A stretch of 64,000 nt of DNA. Source: Brevibacillus dissolubilis. Lineage in GTDB: Bacteria; Bacillota; Bacilli; Brevibacillales; Brevibacillaceae. Position numbers and translations under genes: made by a program. The stretch spans positions 1-64,000 of the forward strand of contig NZ_VCNA01000003.1 in assembly GCF_006170445.1 (NCBI RefSeq). Direction: 5' to 3'. The first letter of the stretch is position 1; every line of letters begins with the position of its first letter. The notes under the pieces were generated by a model. It was not told where the DNA came from. It ran no database searches and was given only the letters and a program-made list of their open reading frames with translations. Positions 34,742 to 43,011 of this stretch are shown here, piece by piece.

Positions 34742-35302
34742 TTAAATTTCCATTGCTGTTGCGAGTGTCACCAGCTTGTTGACCGTTTTCCAGTTACGGA
34801 CGGTTGCCGGGACGTCGAGCTTCTGGAGGTTGGTGGCAAGCTTAGAGTTGCGGATGCTCTGCCGGAAAAGCAAGTAGGCGTCGCGACCTACCAGTCGATA
34901 TTCTTCGCTTTGGCTTTGAGCAGCGTTGAGCCTCTCGATAGATGTTGATGAAGGCACGTCAAGCAGGAATGCGACGTGCAGGCTCTCACCTGTGGCTGTG
35001 CTCTCTGCTTGGGATACTTCCTCTGCGGAGAAAGGGCAGCTGTGGGCTGTTTTTTTCAGTTCGTCGGCGGTTCGTAGGACGACTGGTACTGGAAAACCGA
35101 ATGTCTGCTCGATTGCCTGCTCGATCCGGTGGCGTAGAGGGGCTTCCTCCTCTGGTGATTCGAAGAGGACATTGCCACTTTGGATGTAGGTCTGGACATG
35201 GGTGAGGCCGATGGATTCGAGTGTGTGTTTGAGGTCGGTCATTTTGATGATGTTTTTGCCGCCGACGTTGATGCCGCGTAATAGGGCGATGTGGATGGTC
35301 AT
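34742..35302 (-). CDS. DUF1697 family protein
   Basis: The 186-residue product has the family opening IALLRGINVGGKNIIKMTDLK and TYIQSGNVLFES (near 8-60), and the closing RNWKTVNKLV. The family is widespread in bacteria and has no assigned reaction. The start at 35302 has AAAGGAC upstream; the frame runs further upstream but without a site. Monocistronic. Confidence 0.87.
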   Translation of the reverse strand: MTIHIALLRGINVGGKNIIKMTDLKHTLESIGLTHVQTYIQSGNVLFESPEEEAPLRHRIEQAIEQTFGFPVPVVLRTADELKKTAHSCPFSAEEVSQAESTATGESLHVAFLLDVPSSTSIERLNAAQSQSEEYRLVGRDAYLLFRQSIRNSKLATNLQKLDVPATVRNWKTVNKLVTLATAMEI

Positions 35303-35473
35303 TGGATTGGGTGTCCTTTTTTGAAGTAGTGTTGACGGGTCTATCAAAACGAATATCCTAATATGACTAGTATACATTGCTTATCTTATCTCAAAAGGAA
35401 CATTTTTACTAACAGAATAACCGGCTCGTTTGATACAAGATACTTGATAGAAGCTTTCCTGTTATTGATGATC

Positions 35474-35503
35474 ATGAAAAAAGAGCGCTGATTTGGCGCT
35501 CGA
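35474..35503 (-). terminator. terminator of the XRE-TPR/peptide operon
   Basis: GAGCGC-CAAATCA-GCGCTC stem followed by TTTTTT on the minus strand. It lies 8 bases after the stop codon at 35512, so the transcript includes both short reading frames. Confidence 0.8.
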
Positions 35504-35511
35504 TTCGTAGA

Positions 35512-35637
35512 TTACCAGCCTGGATCGTCTAGATAAGCGATGGCTGATCCGGTATTGACACTTTCCTTTTTGGATGCCCCTGTATGTTGAGCAGTGACAG
35601 AGACGGTGAAAAAACAGGGATTAAAATCCTGGATCAT
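35512..35637 (-). CDS. second short reading frame of the peptide locus (41 codons)
   Basis: Opens at an ATG inside the exported-peptide ORF (+1 frame) and runs MIQDFNPCFFTVSV... to DDPGW, ending just before the terminator. It has no ribosome binding site of its own. It may be the C-terminal half of one 86-residue secreted protein joined to the first ORF by a +1 shift at TTT-TAA, either by mutation or by programmed frameshifting. It is also possible that it is not translated. Confidence 0.4.
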   Translation of the reverse strand: MIQDFNPCFFTVSVTAQHTGASKKESVNTGSAIAYLDDPGW

Positions 35638-35773
35638 ATACATAAACTTTCATGGTTTCTTTTGCTTGATACGATGTAACCTGGTAATGATCCGTATCTT
35701 CAGCTGAAACAATTGATGCAAATGCTGACAATACCATTACAATAGCCAATGACGACAGAACTAATTTCTTCAC
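35621..35773 (-). CDS. exported peptide precursor coupled to XRE-TPR regulator (candidate quorum-sensing signal)
   Basis: The GTG at 35773 overlaps the TGA of the regulator gene (GTGA) and has GGGAG 9 bases upstream, in the end of the regulator. The 50-residue product begins with a clear Sec signal (KKLVLSSLAIVMVLSAFASIVSA) and continues as a 26-residue tail ending MKVYVYDPGF. A small exported peptide encoded right after an HTH-TPR regulator is the layout of RRNPP systems such as PlcR-PapR and NprR-NprX. The mature signal, if any, would come from the C-terminal end. The frame stops at TTT TAA and coding potential continues in the +1 frame (see the 41-codon frame), so a frameshifted longer protein is the alternative reading. 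Confidence 0.6.
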   Translation of the reverse strand: MKKLVLSSLAIVMVLSAFASIVSAEDTDHYQVTSYQAKETMKVYVYDPGF

Positions 35774-37083
35774 TCGAATCTACTCCCTTTTATTTTAATA
35801 TTATGTTTATTTACTATATGATAAGCATACTTGAGCTTTTCAAGTAGTTGCAAATCAATCACTTTATGGTGATGGGTATGAATATCTAAAATGTGTTGCA
35901 TGATTTCATTGATTTCTTCATAAGCGCAGATATGAGCGTAAAAAAGGATCGCATCAATATAATGATCGATAGCCGCCTCTAACAACGAACAGCCAATATA
36001 GTACTTTCCTTTTAATCGACTGTATGTACCGATCTCTCGATGCTGAAAAGGAGTTTCTGACTGCTCCAACAGGAACATATCTTCTTTTTCAATCAAATCT
36101 CGAATCGAATCTAAATCTCCTATTTCAAAATAGATAGGTACCAGTTCGTTTACGGCATGGATACGAGTTCTTGGACTCATTTCATTCAAACATGTCTGTA
36201 ATTGCTGAATGGCCAGCTCATGATTCCCTTTTCTGGCATTGACAATCCCCCGGGTTAGTTTGGCTGATTCATCCACAAAATCGAAATCAAATTTTTCATA
36301 CTCATTCAGATAGGCTTCAATATCCGAGTACTGATTCATTAATAAAAACGAGTTTATCACCGCCAGATAGGATCTGGCTTTCAGTTCAGTGTTACTCTGA
36401 TCCTCTTGTATGCCTTTCAGACAAAGATCAATACACGTTTGATAGTAATTCAAATGAAAAGCGTGTAAGCCTAATCGATGGTATGCAGCAACCCTTTCTT
36501 GCCAGTTAAGCTGATCGATGTAATATAGGATTTCTTCCCCTGCTTTAAAGGTTTCACTAAGTCTGGTGAAGTCATATCGTTCGATCATATATTTGTGGAA
36601 CAGACTTTGAGCCAGATAAAGCTGAACACCACGGCCTCTCGTGTATGTAATGATCGCGTCGTAGAGGGATACCTTCAGCTTCGGTTCCATATCAGAAACG
36701 GTAAACCCATAGACCAAATCCAAAGCTTCAAAAGTATCCTCATGGGGTGATTCCAGTATTTTGGTCGCTATTTCGGTGCAAAGTGAGGCTTCTTTACTGT
36801 TGATAGCTTCTTCCAACAGTACTTTAAGAGTATCAATTTTATGATCCACTTTGATGTAATAAGTAACAATAATACTATTCGGAATATTAAGTGCGTTAGC
36901 AATTGACTTAACGGTCTTCCATTCAGGCCTCTTCGTATCGCCATTTTCGATCTTGGACAATACACCTTTGCTGAGACCTGCTTGTAAGGCCGTATAGGAT
37001 AACGTGAGACCTGCATTTTCTCTATAATTTCTGATCATATCTCCTAAAGTTGTATGGGTTTGCCTAGTGTTGTTAACTTCCAC
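35770..37083 (-). CDS. XRE-TPR transcription regulator, RRNPP-like
   Basis: The 437-residue product has an N-terminal Cro/CI HTH at about 12-65 (LGDMIRNYRENAGLTLSYTALQ, GLSKGVLSKIENGDTKRP) followed by about 370 residues of TPR-like helix pairs, typical of receptors that bind an imported oligopeptide (Rgg, NprR, PlcR, PrgX, AimR type). GTG at 37083 is chosen because AGGTGG precedes it; a GTG at 37092 lies in that site. The exported-peptide ORF follows with overlapping stop and start codons. A 10-base inverted repeat (37108-37145) in its promoter is a candidate operator. Confidence 0.8.
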   Translation of the reverse strand: MEVNNTRQTHTTLGDMIRNYRENAGLTLSYTALQAGLSKGVLSKIENGDTKRPEWKTVKSIANALNIPNSIIVTYYIKVDHKIDTLKVLLEEAINSKEASLCTEIATKILESPHEDTFEALDLVYGFTVSDMEPKLKVSLYDAIITYTRGRGVQLYLAQSLFHKYMIERYDFTRLSETFKAGEEILYYIDQLNWQERVAAYHRLGLHAFHLNYYQTCIDLCLKGIQEDQSNTELKARSYLAVINSFLLMNQYSDIEAYLNEYEKFDFDFVDESAKLTRGIVNARKGNHELAIQQLQTCLNEMSPRTRIHAVNELVPIYFEIGDLDSIRDLIEKEDMFLLEQSETPFQHREIGTYSRLKGKYYIGCSLLEAAIDHYIDAILFYAHICAYEEINEIMQHILDIHTHHHKVIDLQLLEKLKYAYHIVNKHNIKIKGSRFE

Positions 37084-37107
37084 AAAATCCACCTACTACA
37101 TCATATG

Positions 37108-37145
37108 TTGTGATAAACGATATACTTTGTTACATTTTATCACAA
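37108..37145. promoter_or_regulatory. inverted repeat in the XRE-TPR promoter
   Basis: TTGTGATAAA (37108-37117) and TTTATCACAA (37136-37145) form a perfect 10+10 inverted repeat with an 18-base centre, 25 bases upstream of the start codon. Likely binding site of the regulator or part of its promoter. Confidence 0.55.
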
Positions 37146-37170
37146 ATTTTAACAAATATAAATATTTAAC

Positions 37171-37202
37171 AAGAAAAAGAAGCACCCCTGTATGAGTGCT
37201 CC
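37171..37202 (-). terminator. terminator of the second XRE-TPR gene
   Basis: GAGCACT...GGTGCTTCTTTTTC on the minus strand: AGCAC/GTGCT stem with T-run. It is about 100 bases past the stop codon at 37304. Confidence 0.6.
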
Positions 37203-37303
37203 TTTTGGATGACCCTCCTAATCCATGCGAACCTATTCCGGTCTTACTAGATCACGGTTTTTATTAAATGATTGCTTCTGCTCTTTTCTCTACGTTACAC
37301 TAT

Positions 37304-38203
37304 TCACGTCATATCTATTTTTGTCGGCGTCCCTCTGATCTTGCCGGATCGGAGAACGCTTCTTTTTTTTACTGACGGCGCTTTCTCCAGCTCCCCTTTT
37401 TCCCTTAAAGCAACCGCTTTATAGTGAAGGGCTTCTACCAAATATCCCCTCTCATTATCAAGACGTGCGGCCATTGCCATCTCATCTGCATAAGTAAGCA
37501 GCTTATCCCACCGCTCTACCAAATGATAATACAGCACAACTTGCCTATAGCCCTCGCACTTGAGCGGAACCGTCTTCTTGTGACCATCCGGATCGGTACA
37601 CACATCGTACGCCGGCAGATACGGAAGGTATTCTAAGAGCTGGTGAAGGGCTTCCAGTCCATCCATGTAAAGGTCTCGGTCTCTATGGATCAGATAACGC
37701 CGATAATGGGCTACTGCTGATTTTTCGCCCTTTTTCGTCGACCATGCCAGGAATTTATCAAAGAATGGCAACGATTCTAGCTTTCGATCGGAGTGAAACA
37801 GCATCTCAGCGATTTCAAAAAGCATGTTGTTCGTTCGGTATGGGTCTGTTTCCTCTGACATCAATTCGAGCAGCCGATCGATGATCTCCTGTCTGCCTGT
37901 CTGGTAACATCGCGTAATGAGTGCCGCACATCTGGCTGGAAGCAGCTTGCCCTCTTTGCTGAAGCATTCGGCCATGTATGTTTCATAATAGGTTCCCTCT
38001 GGCCGGTTGAATGCTTCTGTGATCGCATCTAGTTGAGGAAGCGTGATGCTCTGCTTGTTATTGAGAATGTTGGAGATCGTGACTGGCTCGATTCCGGTAG
38101 CTTTTGCCAAATCCCTGCGTTTCCACCCCCTTTTCTTCCTATCGGATTCAAATTCATGACGCAGTTCGATTCGGGTCCGTTGGGGATCATACGAACCATT
38201 CAA
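37304..38203 (-). CDS. shorter XRE-TPR regulator
   Basis: The 299-residue product has an HTH at about 18-65 (RKKRGWKRRDLAKATGIEPVTISNILNNKQSITLPQLDAIT) and then TPR-like helices. Related XRE-TPR regulators usually run to about 430 residues; this one ends soon after a run of eight A in the reading direction (VKKRS...), and its last about 25 residues look unlike helix repeats, so a frameshift truncation is possible. TTG start at 38203 with GAGGTGG 6 bases upstream. No peptide ORF was found downstream. It lies just upstream of the RRNPP-like pair and is probably a paralogue. Confidence 0.7.
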   Translation of the reverse strand: MNGSYDPQRTRIELRHEFESDRKKRGWKRRDLAKATGIEPVTISNILNNKQSITLPQLDAITEAFNRPEGTYYETYMAECFSKEGKLLPARCAALITRCYQTGRQEIIDRLLELMSEETDPYRTNNMLFEIAEMLFHSDRKLESLPFFDKFLAWSTKKGEKSAVAHYRRYLIHRDRDLYMDGLEALHQLLEYLPYLPAYDVCTDPDGHKKTVPLKCEGYRQVVLYYHLVERWDKLLTYADEMAMAARLDNERGYLVEALHYKAVALREKGELEKAPSVKKRSVLRSGKIRGTPTKIDMT

Positions 38204-38352
38204 GTCCGACCACCTCTTTCACCTTTGTACCTTTTTTTCACAACATCACCAATTGTAAATTTCGTATCACAGAAACCGGGGGCTTTTCTAAAACTAGAAA
38301 CACTTTCCAAGATGAAACGTGCTGTATCTATTAAATCAAGTAGACTATAAGC

Positions 38353-38403
38353 CATAAAAAAACAGGGATATCCACCCCACTCGGAGTGAATCTCCCTGTC
38401 CCT
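38353..38403 (-). terminator. terminator of the 38479 gene
   Basis: ACAGGGAGAT and ATATCCCTGT stem with TTTTTTT on the minus strand. Confidence 0.7.
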
Positions 38404-38478
38404 GCTCTGATGTAACTTCCCGGTACATCAAGAGCCTTATTTATTATGATTTATTATTTCTACTGCCTAACCGACATC

Positions 38479-38766
38479 TTACTTGCGAAGGAATGTTTTC
38501 TTCCAATCGTTGATGACTTGCTGTTTGGTTTTATCTCTCATCCATGGTATTTCACCTTGTTCCCAATCCAGTAACACTTCTCGAAGCGTTCGGTGGAACC
38601 TCAGATCATTAATACACCACGGATTAAAGATTTTACGGTACATACTGCCATGAGGAATATCAAGCTTGTAACGTCTTACTTCCTTGCTGGCCAGACGCTT
38701 GGCAAAACGTTTACCTTTATTAGCCTTATCCTTTACAACTGGAAATCGCTTATAACTTCTTGCCAT
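38479..38766 (-). CDS. small basic hypothetical protein (95 residues)
   Basis: Highly basic protein (MARSYKRFPVVKDKANKGKRFAKRLASKEVRRYK...) with a central WCINDLRF, suggestive of nucleic acid binding. It resembles small proteins seen in Firmicute phages and mobile elements, but no other phage gene is nearby. The second of two ATGs is chosen, with AGGAGG 6 bases upstream. Own terminator. Function unknown. Confidence 0.6.
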   Translation of the reverse strand: MARSYKRFPVVKDKANKGKRFAKRLASKEVRRYKLDIPHGSMYRKIFNPWCINDLRFHRTLREVLLDWEQGEIPWMRDKTKQQVINDWKKTFLRK

Positions 38767-38904
38767 CATTAACCTCCTATCTTGGGAAGTTAATGACCGT
38801 AATTCATCTCTTTCATCGAAAGACCCCCTTTGTGTTAATGGTATGTATGTATACTTTTGGCTGGATCAAAAGTTGCGATCATTGCCCAACTCGCCCCAAG
38901 CGAA

Positions 38905-38950
38905 AAAAAGCCCAAAACCTTGACCAAACACAAGGCTTTGGGCTTTTCTT
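38905..38950 (-). terminator. terminator of yajQ
   Basis: AAAAGCCCAAA and TTTGGGCTTTT stem (with further CCTTG/CAAGG pairing), T-runs both sides. Confidence 0.8.
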
Positions 38951-38979
38951 ATGTAACCACACTCAGGCATTTACTCACG

Positions 38980-39471
38980 TTAGCGGTAGTTAATAAACTG
39001 CACCTCAATCGGCAAATCCGCCTTGCGAATCGCAGCAATAATCGCCTGCAGCTCATCACGGCTCTTTCCGACCACGCGGATCTGGTCGTCCTGAATCTGG
39101 CTCTTCACCTTCAGGCCGGTCTCCTTGATGATGTTGTTGATCTTTTTCGCGTTATCCTTGTCGATCCCGCTGATCAGCTTGACGCGTTGGCGGACGGTGC
39201 CGCCTGCGGCTGGTTCGATTTTGCCGTATTCGAGGTTTTTGACCGGGACTTCGCGCTTCACCAGCTTGCCTAGCAATACGTCTTTGACCTGGCTAAGCTT
39301 GAAATCGTCGTCCGAGATAATCACCAGCTCTTTGTCGTCGAGCGAAATGTCGCTTTTGCTGCCTTTGAAGTCAAAACGGTTCTCGATCTCTTTTTTCGCA
39401 ATGTTGATCGCGTTGGTCACTTCGGTGAGATCGACGCGGGATACGATGTCGAATGAACTTTCCTTACTCAT
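38980..39471 (-). CDS. yajQ: YajQ family nucleotide-binding protein (UPF0234)
   Basis: The 163-residue product is full length for the family: [37 protein letters not shown] at the N-terminus, [14 protein letters not shown] near 70, and [22 protein letters not shown] near 123-143. Two RNP-like domains. Members bind nucleotides, and cyclic di-GMP in some Gram-negatives; in Bacillales the role is not established. Confidence 0.93.
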   Translation of the reverse strand: MSKESSFDIVSRVDLTEVTNAINIAKKEIENRFDFKGSKSDISLDDKELVIISDDDFKLSQVKDVLLGKLVKREVPVKNLEYGKIEPAAGGTVRQRVKLISGIDKDNAKKINNIIKETGLKVKSQIQDDQIRVVGKSRDELQAIIAAIRKADLPIEVQFINYR

Positions 39472-39568
39472 GGGCTAATCTCCTCACTTGACAGAATTCA
39501 CATTCTTCCAGTATAGCATCTCTACCAGCCAATTCCAAAATGTTGGCGTAATGCCTGTGGGGATTCGC

Positions 39569-40570
39569 TTACTCTTCTACACGGAGGGCGATTTTGCCGA
39601 ACTGTTCGGACTGCACGAGGCGGTCGATCGCGGTCATGGTCTCGGACAACGGATAGACTTGGTCGAGCACTGGGCGGATGTTGTGGTCGGCGAGGAATTG
39701 GATCAGCTCGCGGAACTCCACGGCGCTGCCGAGCGTGGTGCCCAAGATATTTTGATGTCCATAAAAAAAGGTGCGGATGTTGAACGTCACATCATCTCCG
39801 GTCGTTGCTCCGAATGTGACAAGCGTGCCGCCTTTTTTGAGGACGGACAGGGATTGGTTGATCGTCGCGGGGCCGATCGATTCGATGACGAGATCCACCT
39901 TTTCCCCGTTGAGGGCTTCGCTCCAGTTACAGGCCGTGTCGATGGCGAGATCGGCGCCCAGCTCCAAGGCACGCTCACGCTTGGCGAGGCTTCTGGAAGT
40001 GACGATGACGCGCGCTCCGGCTGCTTTTGCCATCTGCAGGACGAATGTCGCGACACCGCTGCCGATACCAGGGATCAGGACAGTCTGACCTGCTTGGAGC
40101 TGACCGCGCGTGAACAGCGCACGGTAGCCAGTGATTCCAGCGACACCGAGTACGGCGGCCTCTTCCCACGTTAGGTACGCAGGCTTCGGCTCTACGTTCT
40201 GGGCTGGCAGGATGATGTACTCGGCAAAGGTACCGTTTGTCGGATGGCCGAGGATATCGAACTCCTCCGGTGGTGCCGGGGTTTTGTCGTGCCAGTGCAG
40301 GCTTGGGTTGATGATCACTTCATCGCCTGCCTTGACATGGGTGACGTCTGCGCCTGTCGCTTCGACGATACCTGCCCCGTCTGAGCCCATGACGACGGCC
40401 GGATCGTTCTCAGTGCGGCGGTTGACGACCAAGAGCTCGCGGCGGTTGAGACCTGCTGCTTTGATCTTGACTTTTACTTCATGCGGTGCCAGCTCACGCT
40501 GATCGACCGTGATGTCTGTATAGGTGGCCCCGGTAAGACCCTTTGGACCGTTGTGGACAAATGCTTTCAT
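39569..40570 (-). CDS. zinc-independent-type MDR oxidoreductase (quinone oxidoreductase-like)
   Basis: The 333-residue medium-chain dehydrogenase/reductase: GroES-like N-terminal domain (EVKVKIKAAGLNRRELLV near 31-48), MGSDGAGIVEATG near 60-74, and a Rossmann domain with GIGSGVATFVLQMAKAAG near 168-185 for NAD(P)H. The structural-zinc Cys cluster of ADHs is missing, which suggests the quinone/enoyl reductase branch. Substrate unknown. It is transcribed alone and toward yajQ. Confidence 0.85.
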   Translation of the reverse strand: MKAFVHNGPKGLTGATYTDITVDQRELAPHEVKVKIKAAGLNRRELLVVNRRTENDPAVVMGSDGAGIVEATGADVTHVKAGDEVIINPSLHWHDKTPAPPEEFDILGHPTNGTFAEYIILPAQNVEPKPAYLTWEEAAVLGVAGITGYRALFTRGQLQAGQTVLIPGIGSGVATFVLQMAKAAGARVIVTSRSLAKRERALELGADLAIDTACNWSEALNGEKVDLVIESIGPATINQSLSVLKKGGTLVTFGATTGDDVTFNIRTFFYGHQNILGTTLGSAVEFRELIQFLADHNIRPVLDQVYPLSETMTAIDRLVQSEQFGKIALRVEE

Positions 40571-40712
40571 GTTTCTTCCCTCCTCACCCTTTTACCATAC
40601 CATAATTTTACCAAAAACGAACAGATTGTTGCGCATCACAATGCACCCGACTCAATACTCTATATCATTACCCACCATATTCTTTTCAGAGGACTGACTG
40701 GAGGTGCGTATC

Positions 40713-41204
40713 TTGCGCAATAAACCGATATGGACGGCGCTGTTGATGTGCCTGTCGCTCCTTTTTACGGCTGGATGTCTATTCGATCCCGTTCAGGATG
40801 ATCTGATTGCGTATATCAACGACCGTGTCAAACCATTGGCCCCGCTGGAGGCTGAGGCGATGGATGCCTACGACTCGGTGACAGGAGTGAATTATAAAAA
40901 TGATGCGGAGACGCTTACCGTGATCCGTGATACGGTGATGCCGAAATACCGGGATTTCATCACCAAGCTGGAAGCGGTGCAGACCGATACACCAGAAGTA
41001 AGGGCCGCGCATGAGATCTATATTGCGGCGGCGAATAAGCAGTACAATGCGATGGTGCAGATCACGGCGGCCTTGGAGCAGCAGGATGTGGAGATGATCC
41101 ATAAGGCGAATGAAATGCTGGATGAAGGGCGCAAGGGTCTGCGGGATTATCAGAATCAATTGAGGGAGTTGGCTGATGCGCATGGGGTGACATTGGCTGA
41201 GTAA
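40713..41204 (+). CDS. lipoprotein of unknown function (163 residues)
   Basis: Signal peptide with lipobox (LLMCLSLLFTAGC), so it is lipid-anchored at about residue 20. The mature part is a helical bundle-like protein with repeated Ala/Glu/Gln helices (PLEAEAMDAYDSVTG, YRDFITKLEAVQ, MLDEGRKGLRDYQNQLREL). TTG at 40713 is chosen because TGGAGG precedes it by 8 bases; a GTG at 40704 lies in that site. A terminator follows. No family recognised beyond a general YkyA-like helical lipoprotein look. Confidence 0.75.
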   Translation: MRNKPIWTALLMCLSLLFTAGCLFDPVQDDLIAYINDRVKPLAPLEAEAMDAYDSVTGVNYKNDAETLTVIRDTVMPKYRDFITKLEAVQTDTPEVRAAHEIYIAAANKQYNAMVQITAALEQQDVEMIHKANEMLDEGRKGLRDYQNQLRELADAHGVTLAE

Positions 41205-41208
41205 AACC

Positions 41209-41253
41209 AAAAAGCACTTACCGCCCTCTCACAGGCTGTAAGTGCTTTTTCCC
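41209..41253. terminator. bidirectional terminator between convergent genes
   Basis: AAAAAGCACTTAC and GTAAGTGCTTTTT perfect 13-base stem. It ends both the lipoprotein gene and the amidoligase operon. Confidence 0.85.
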
Positions 41254-41288
41254 ATTCTCTATGGCTCTGCAGGGTAACCCGTGCTCCC

Positions 41289-41687
41289 CTACCCAATCAG
41301 ACTCGGACTCACCACATTCGACACCGCAATCGCAAACACGGCGAACAGCAATGCCGGTTCCTTATGCCCCGCAACGACCAATTGAGAGAAACGCTGTTTG
41401 TAAAAGACCTTCGCCGTCAGCGCCTCCACGACAAAGAACAAGATCATCTGCAGCACAATAGCCGCCGCACCGAAGATCAAAAAGTCCGTGATGCTGACAC
41501 TGTTGGCAATCGCGGCATACAGATTGTTGGAGATCGCATAAATCTGCCCGCCGAAGACGATCACCGCAGCGAGATTCTTCTCTTTGATCAGCTGCCACTC
41601 GTTGTGCGGAGTGAGCACCGGAATCAGGATGATGCTAAGCACAAGCATCGCGAAGCCCAGAAGTGAATACGTAAGAAAAGCAAGCAT
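41289..41687 (-). CDS. DUF350 membrane protein
   Basis: The 132-residue product has four predicted membrane helices in two DUF350-like halves (FLTYSLLGFAMLVLSIILIPVL; NLAAVIVFGGQIYAISNNLY; DFLIFGAAAIVLQMILFFVV; ALLFAVFAIAVSNVV). ATG at 41687 with GGGGG upstream; the longer frame overlaps the ligase gene and is not coding. DUF350 proteins (YjfL in E. coli) accompany glutathionylspermidine-synthase-like ligases and YgiB-like lipoproteins, as here. It is the last gene of the operon. Confidence 0.85.
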   Translation of the reverse strand: MLAFLTYSLLGFAMLVLSIILIPVLTPHNEWQLIKEKNLAAVIVFGGQIYAISNNLYAAIANSVSITDFLIFGAAAIVLQMILFFVVEALTAKVFYKQRFSQLVVAGHKEPALLFAVFAIAVSNVVSPSLIG

Positions 41688-41748
41688 GTCAGAATGACCC
41701 CCTAGATAGTAGTAAAGTAAAAATACCGTAAGAATAAACAGTTCTCCC

Positions 41749-43011
41749 CTACTCCAGCTCCTCCATCGCGGCGGGAGTGAAATAGGATAGGTTACCCGTG
41801 ATTTTGCCACCGATCCGAGGCAGGAGACCGGCGAAGCGACCTCCGATACAGAACGCGCCCAGCAAAAGATAGCCCTCTGTCTCACCCTCTTCGGTACGCA
41901 GACGGACACTTGGCAGATCAACACGCTGCTGGTAGAGCATCTGCTGATCCCAGTAGTTCGGGGCACCATCCCGCTCCTCTACCTGTCCCTGTGCATCATA
42001 CAGGGTGACGGCACCGCCTTCCCGGCCAAAAAACGGCTTGGAGACGTACGGTACGCCTTTTTCCACGAACTCATCCGGCTCGAAGCGGCTTACCAGAAAA
42101 TGCTTTCGAATCAGTTCCTGATCCTCTGCCGTATAAAGCGGATGGCCCAGCTCAGCCAGATCATAGATCAGTGCCTGAAGCCCCTTGGACTGAGTGATGA
42201 TCGACTGTGGCGGGGAGATCGTCGCCACCTTGCCTTCGGCGATCTGCTGGATGAGCAACAGACCAATCGGAAAGCCCGATTCATCCTTGTCATGCGGCAG
42301 ATGCTCCCACGGGTACAAGCGATACCAGATACCCGCACGCTCGCCCCCACCGGACAGCCCATGCTCAGAGATACTCATCTCTTCGAGCGGCACGTACAGG
42401 CTGTCGAGTCCCGCCTGCTCGCGGGCATATGTAACCGTCCCCGCATCCTCGTCACTATAGCGGGTTCCACTGTAGATGAGCTTCTGCTCAAATTCGTGCT
42501 TTTGATAAAACGCCACACATTCCCCAAGCGCCCGCTTGATCTCCTGATTCATCTGTGCCGACGGATTTGCATAGGAAGTGTAGCGCCGTATGACCGAATC
42601 GGCCACATAAGCCGTCTCTACCACGCCTGTCGGAGTATCTGAATTGTATTCCAAGAGATAGATCCCGTCTTCTGTCAGGGCAAAATCAAACCGGGTGATA
42701 CCATCCACCGGCACCGTCTGGCGGATGATCGCACACAGCGGCTCCAAAATCCCCAGCTGATGCACCAGAAACTCATCTGGCACATTGGCCTGCACAAAGC
42801 GGAGCGTCTTTTGATACAGCCGGTACAGCTGCTCGGTGACCTGAGCAATCTGTCTTACACGTTCTCGGGAGAAGACCGTCAAAGCCGGGACGAGATATTC
42901 TTTTCCATACATACGGTCCCAGCTGCACCAGTCTCTTGTGGGCGCATACACCTCATCGTGCGGTGCATCCAGCGTGACCAGCTTAACCCCCGTAAGAACC
43001 TCCTGAACCAC
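41749..43011 (-). CDS. glutathionylspermidine synthase-like ATP-grasp amide ligase
   Basis: The 420-residue product matches the GSP_synth C-terminal domain family (YgiC/YjfC type). Visible are WCSWDRMYGKEYLVPALTVF near 28-47, DGITRFDFALTEDGIYLLEYNSDTPTGVVE near 105-135, PPQSIITQSKGLQALIYD near 265, and KPFFGREGGAVTLYD near 327-342 (ATP-grasp loops). These enzymes lack the amidase domain and are predicted to join an acid to an amine. Its start overlaps the YgiB-like gene by 29 bases; the start codon (GTG at 43011) is uncertain because no clean site exists. It is the enzyme of this five-gene operon. Confidence 0.87.
   Translation of the reverse strand: MVQEVLTGVKLVTLDAPHDEVYAPTRDWCSWDRMYGKEYLVPALTVFSRERVRQIAQVTEQLYRLYQKTLRFVQANVPDEFLVHQLGILEPLCAIIRQTVPVDGITRFDFALTEDGIYLLEYNSDTPTGVVETAYVADSVIRRYTSYANPSAQMNQEIKRALGECVAFYQKHEFEQKLIYSGTRYSDEDAGTVTYAREQAGLDSLYVPLEEMSISEHGLSGGGERAGIWYRLYPWEHLPHDKDESGFPIGLLLIQQIAEGKVATISPPQSIITQSKGLQALIYDLAELGHPLYTAEDQELIRKHFLVSRFEPDEFVEKGVPYVSKPFFGREGGAVTLYDAQGQVEERDGAPNYWDQQMLYQQRVDLPSVRLRTEEGETEGYLLLGAFCIGGRFAGLLPRIGGKITGNLSYFTPAAMEELE

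Noticed and set aside
38479-38766. Prophage remnant suggested by the small basic protein
   Set aside because: No integrase, portal, terminase or other phage gene in the surrounding 10 kb.
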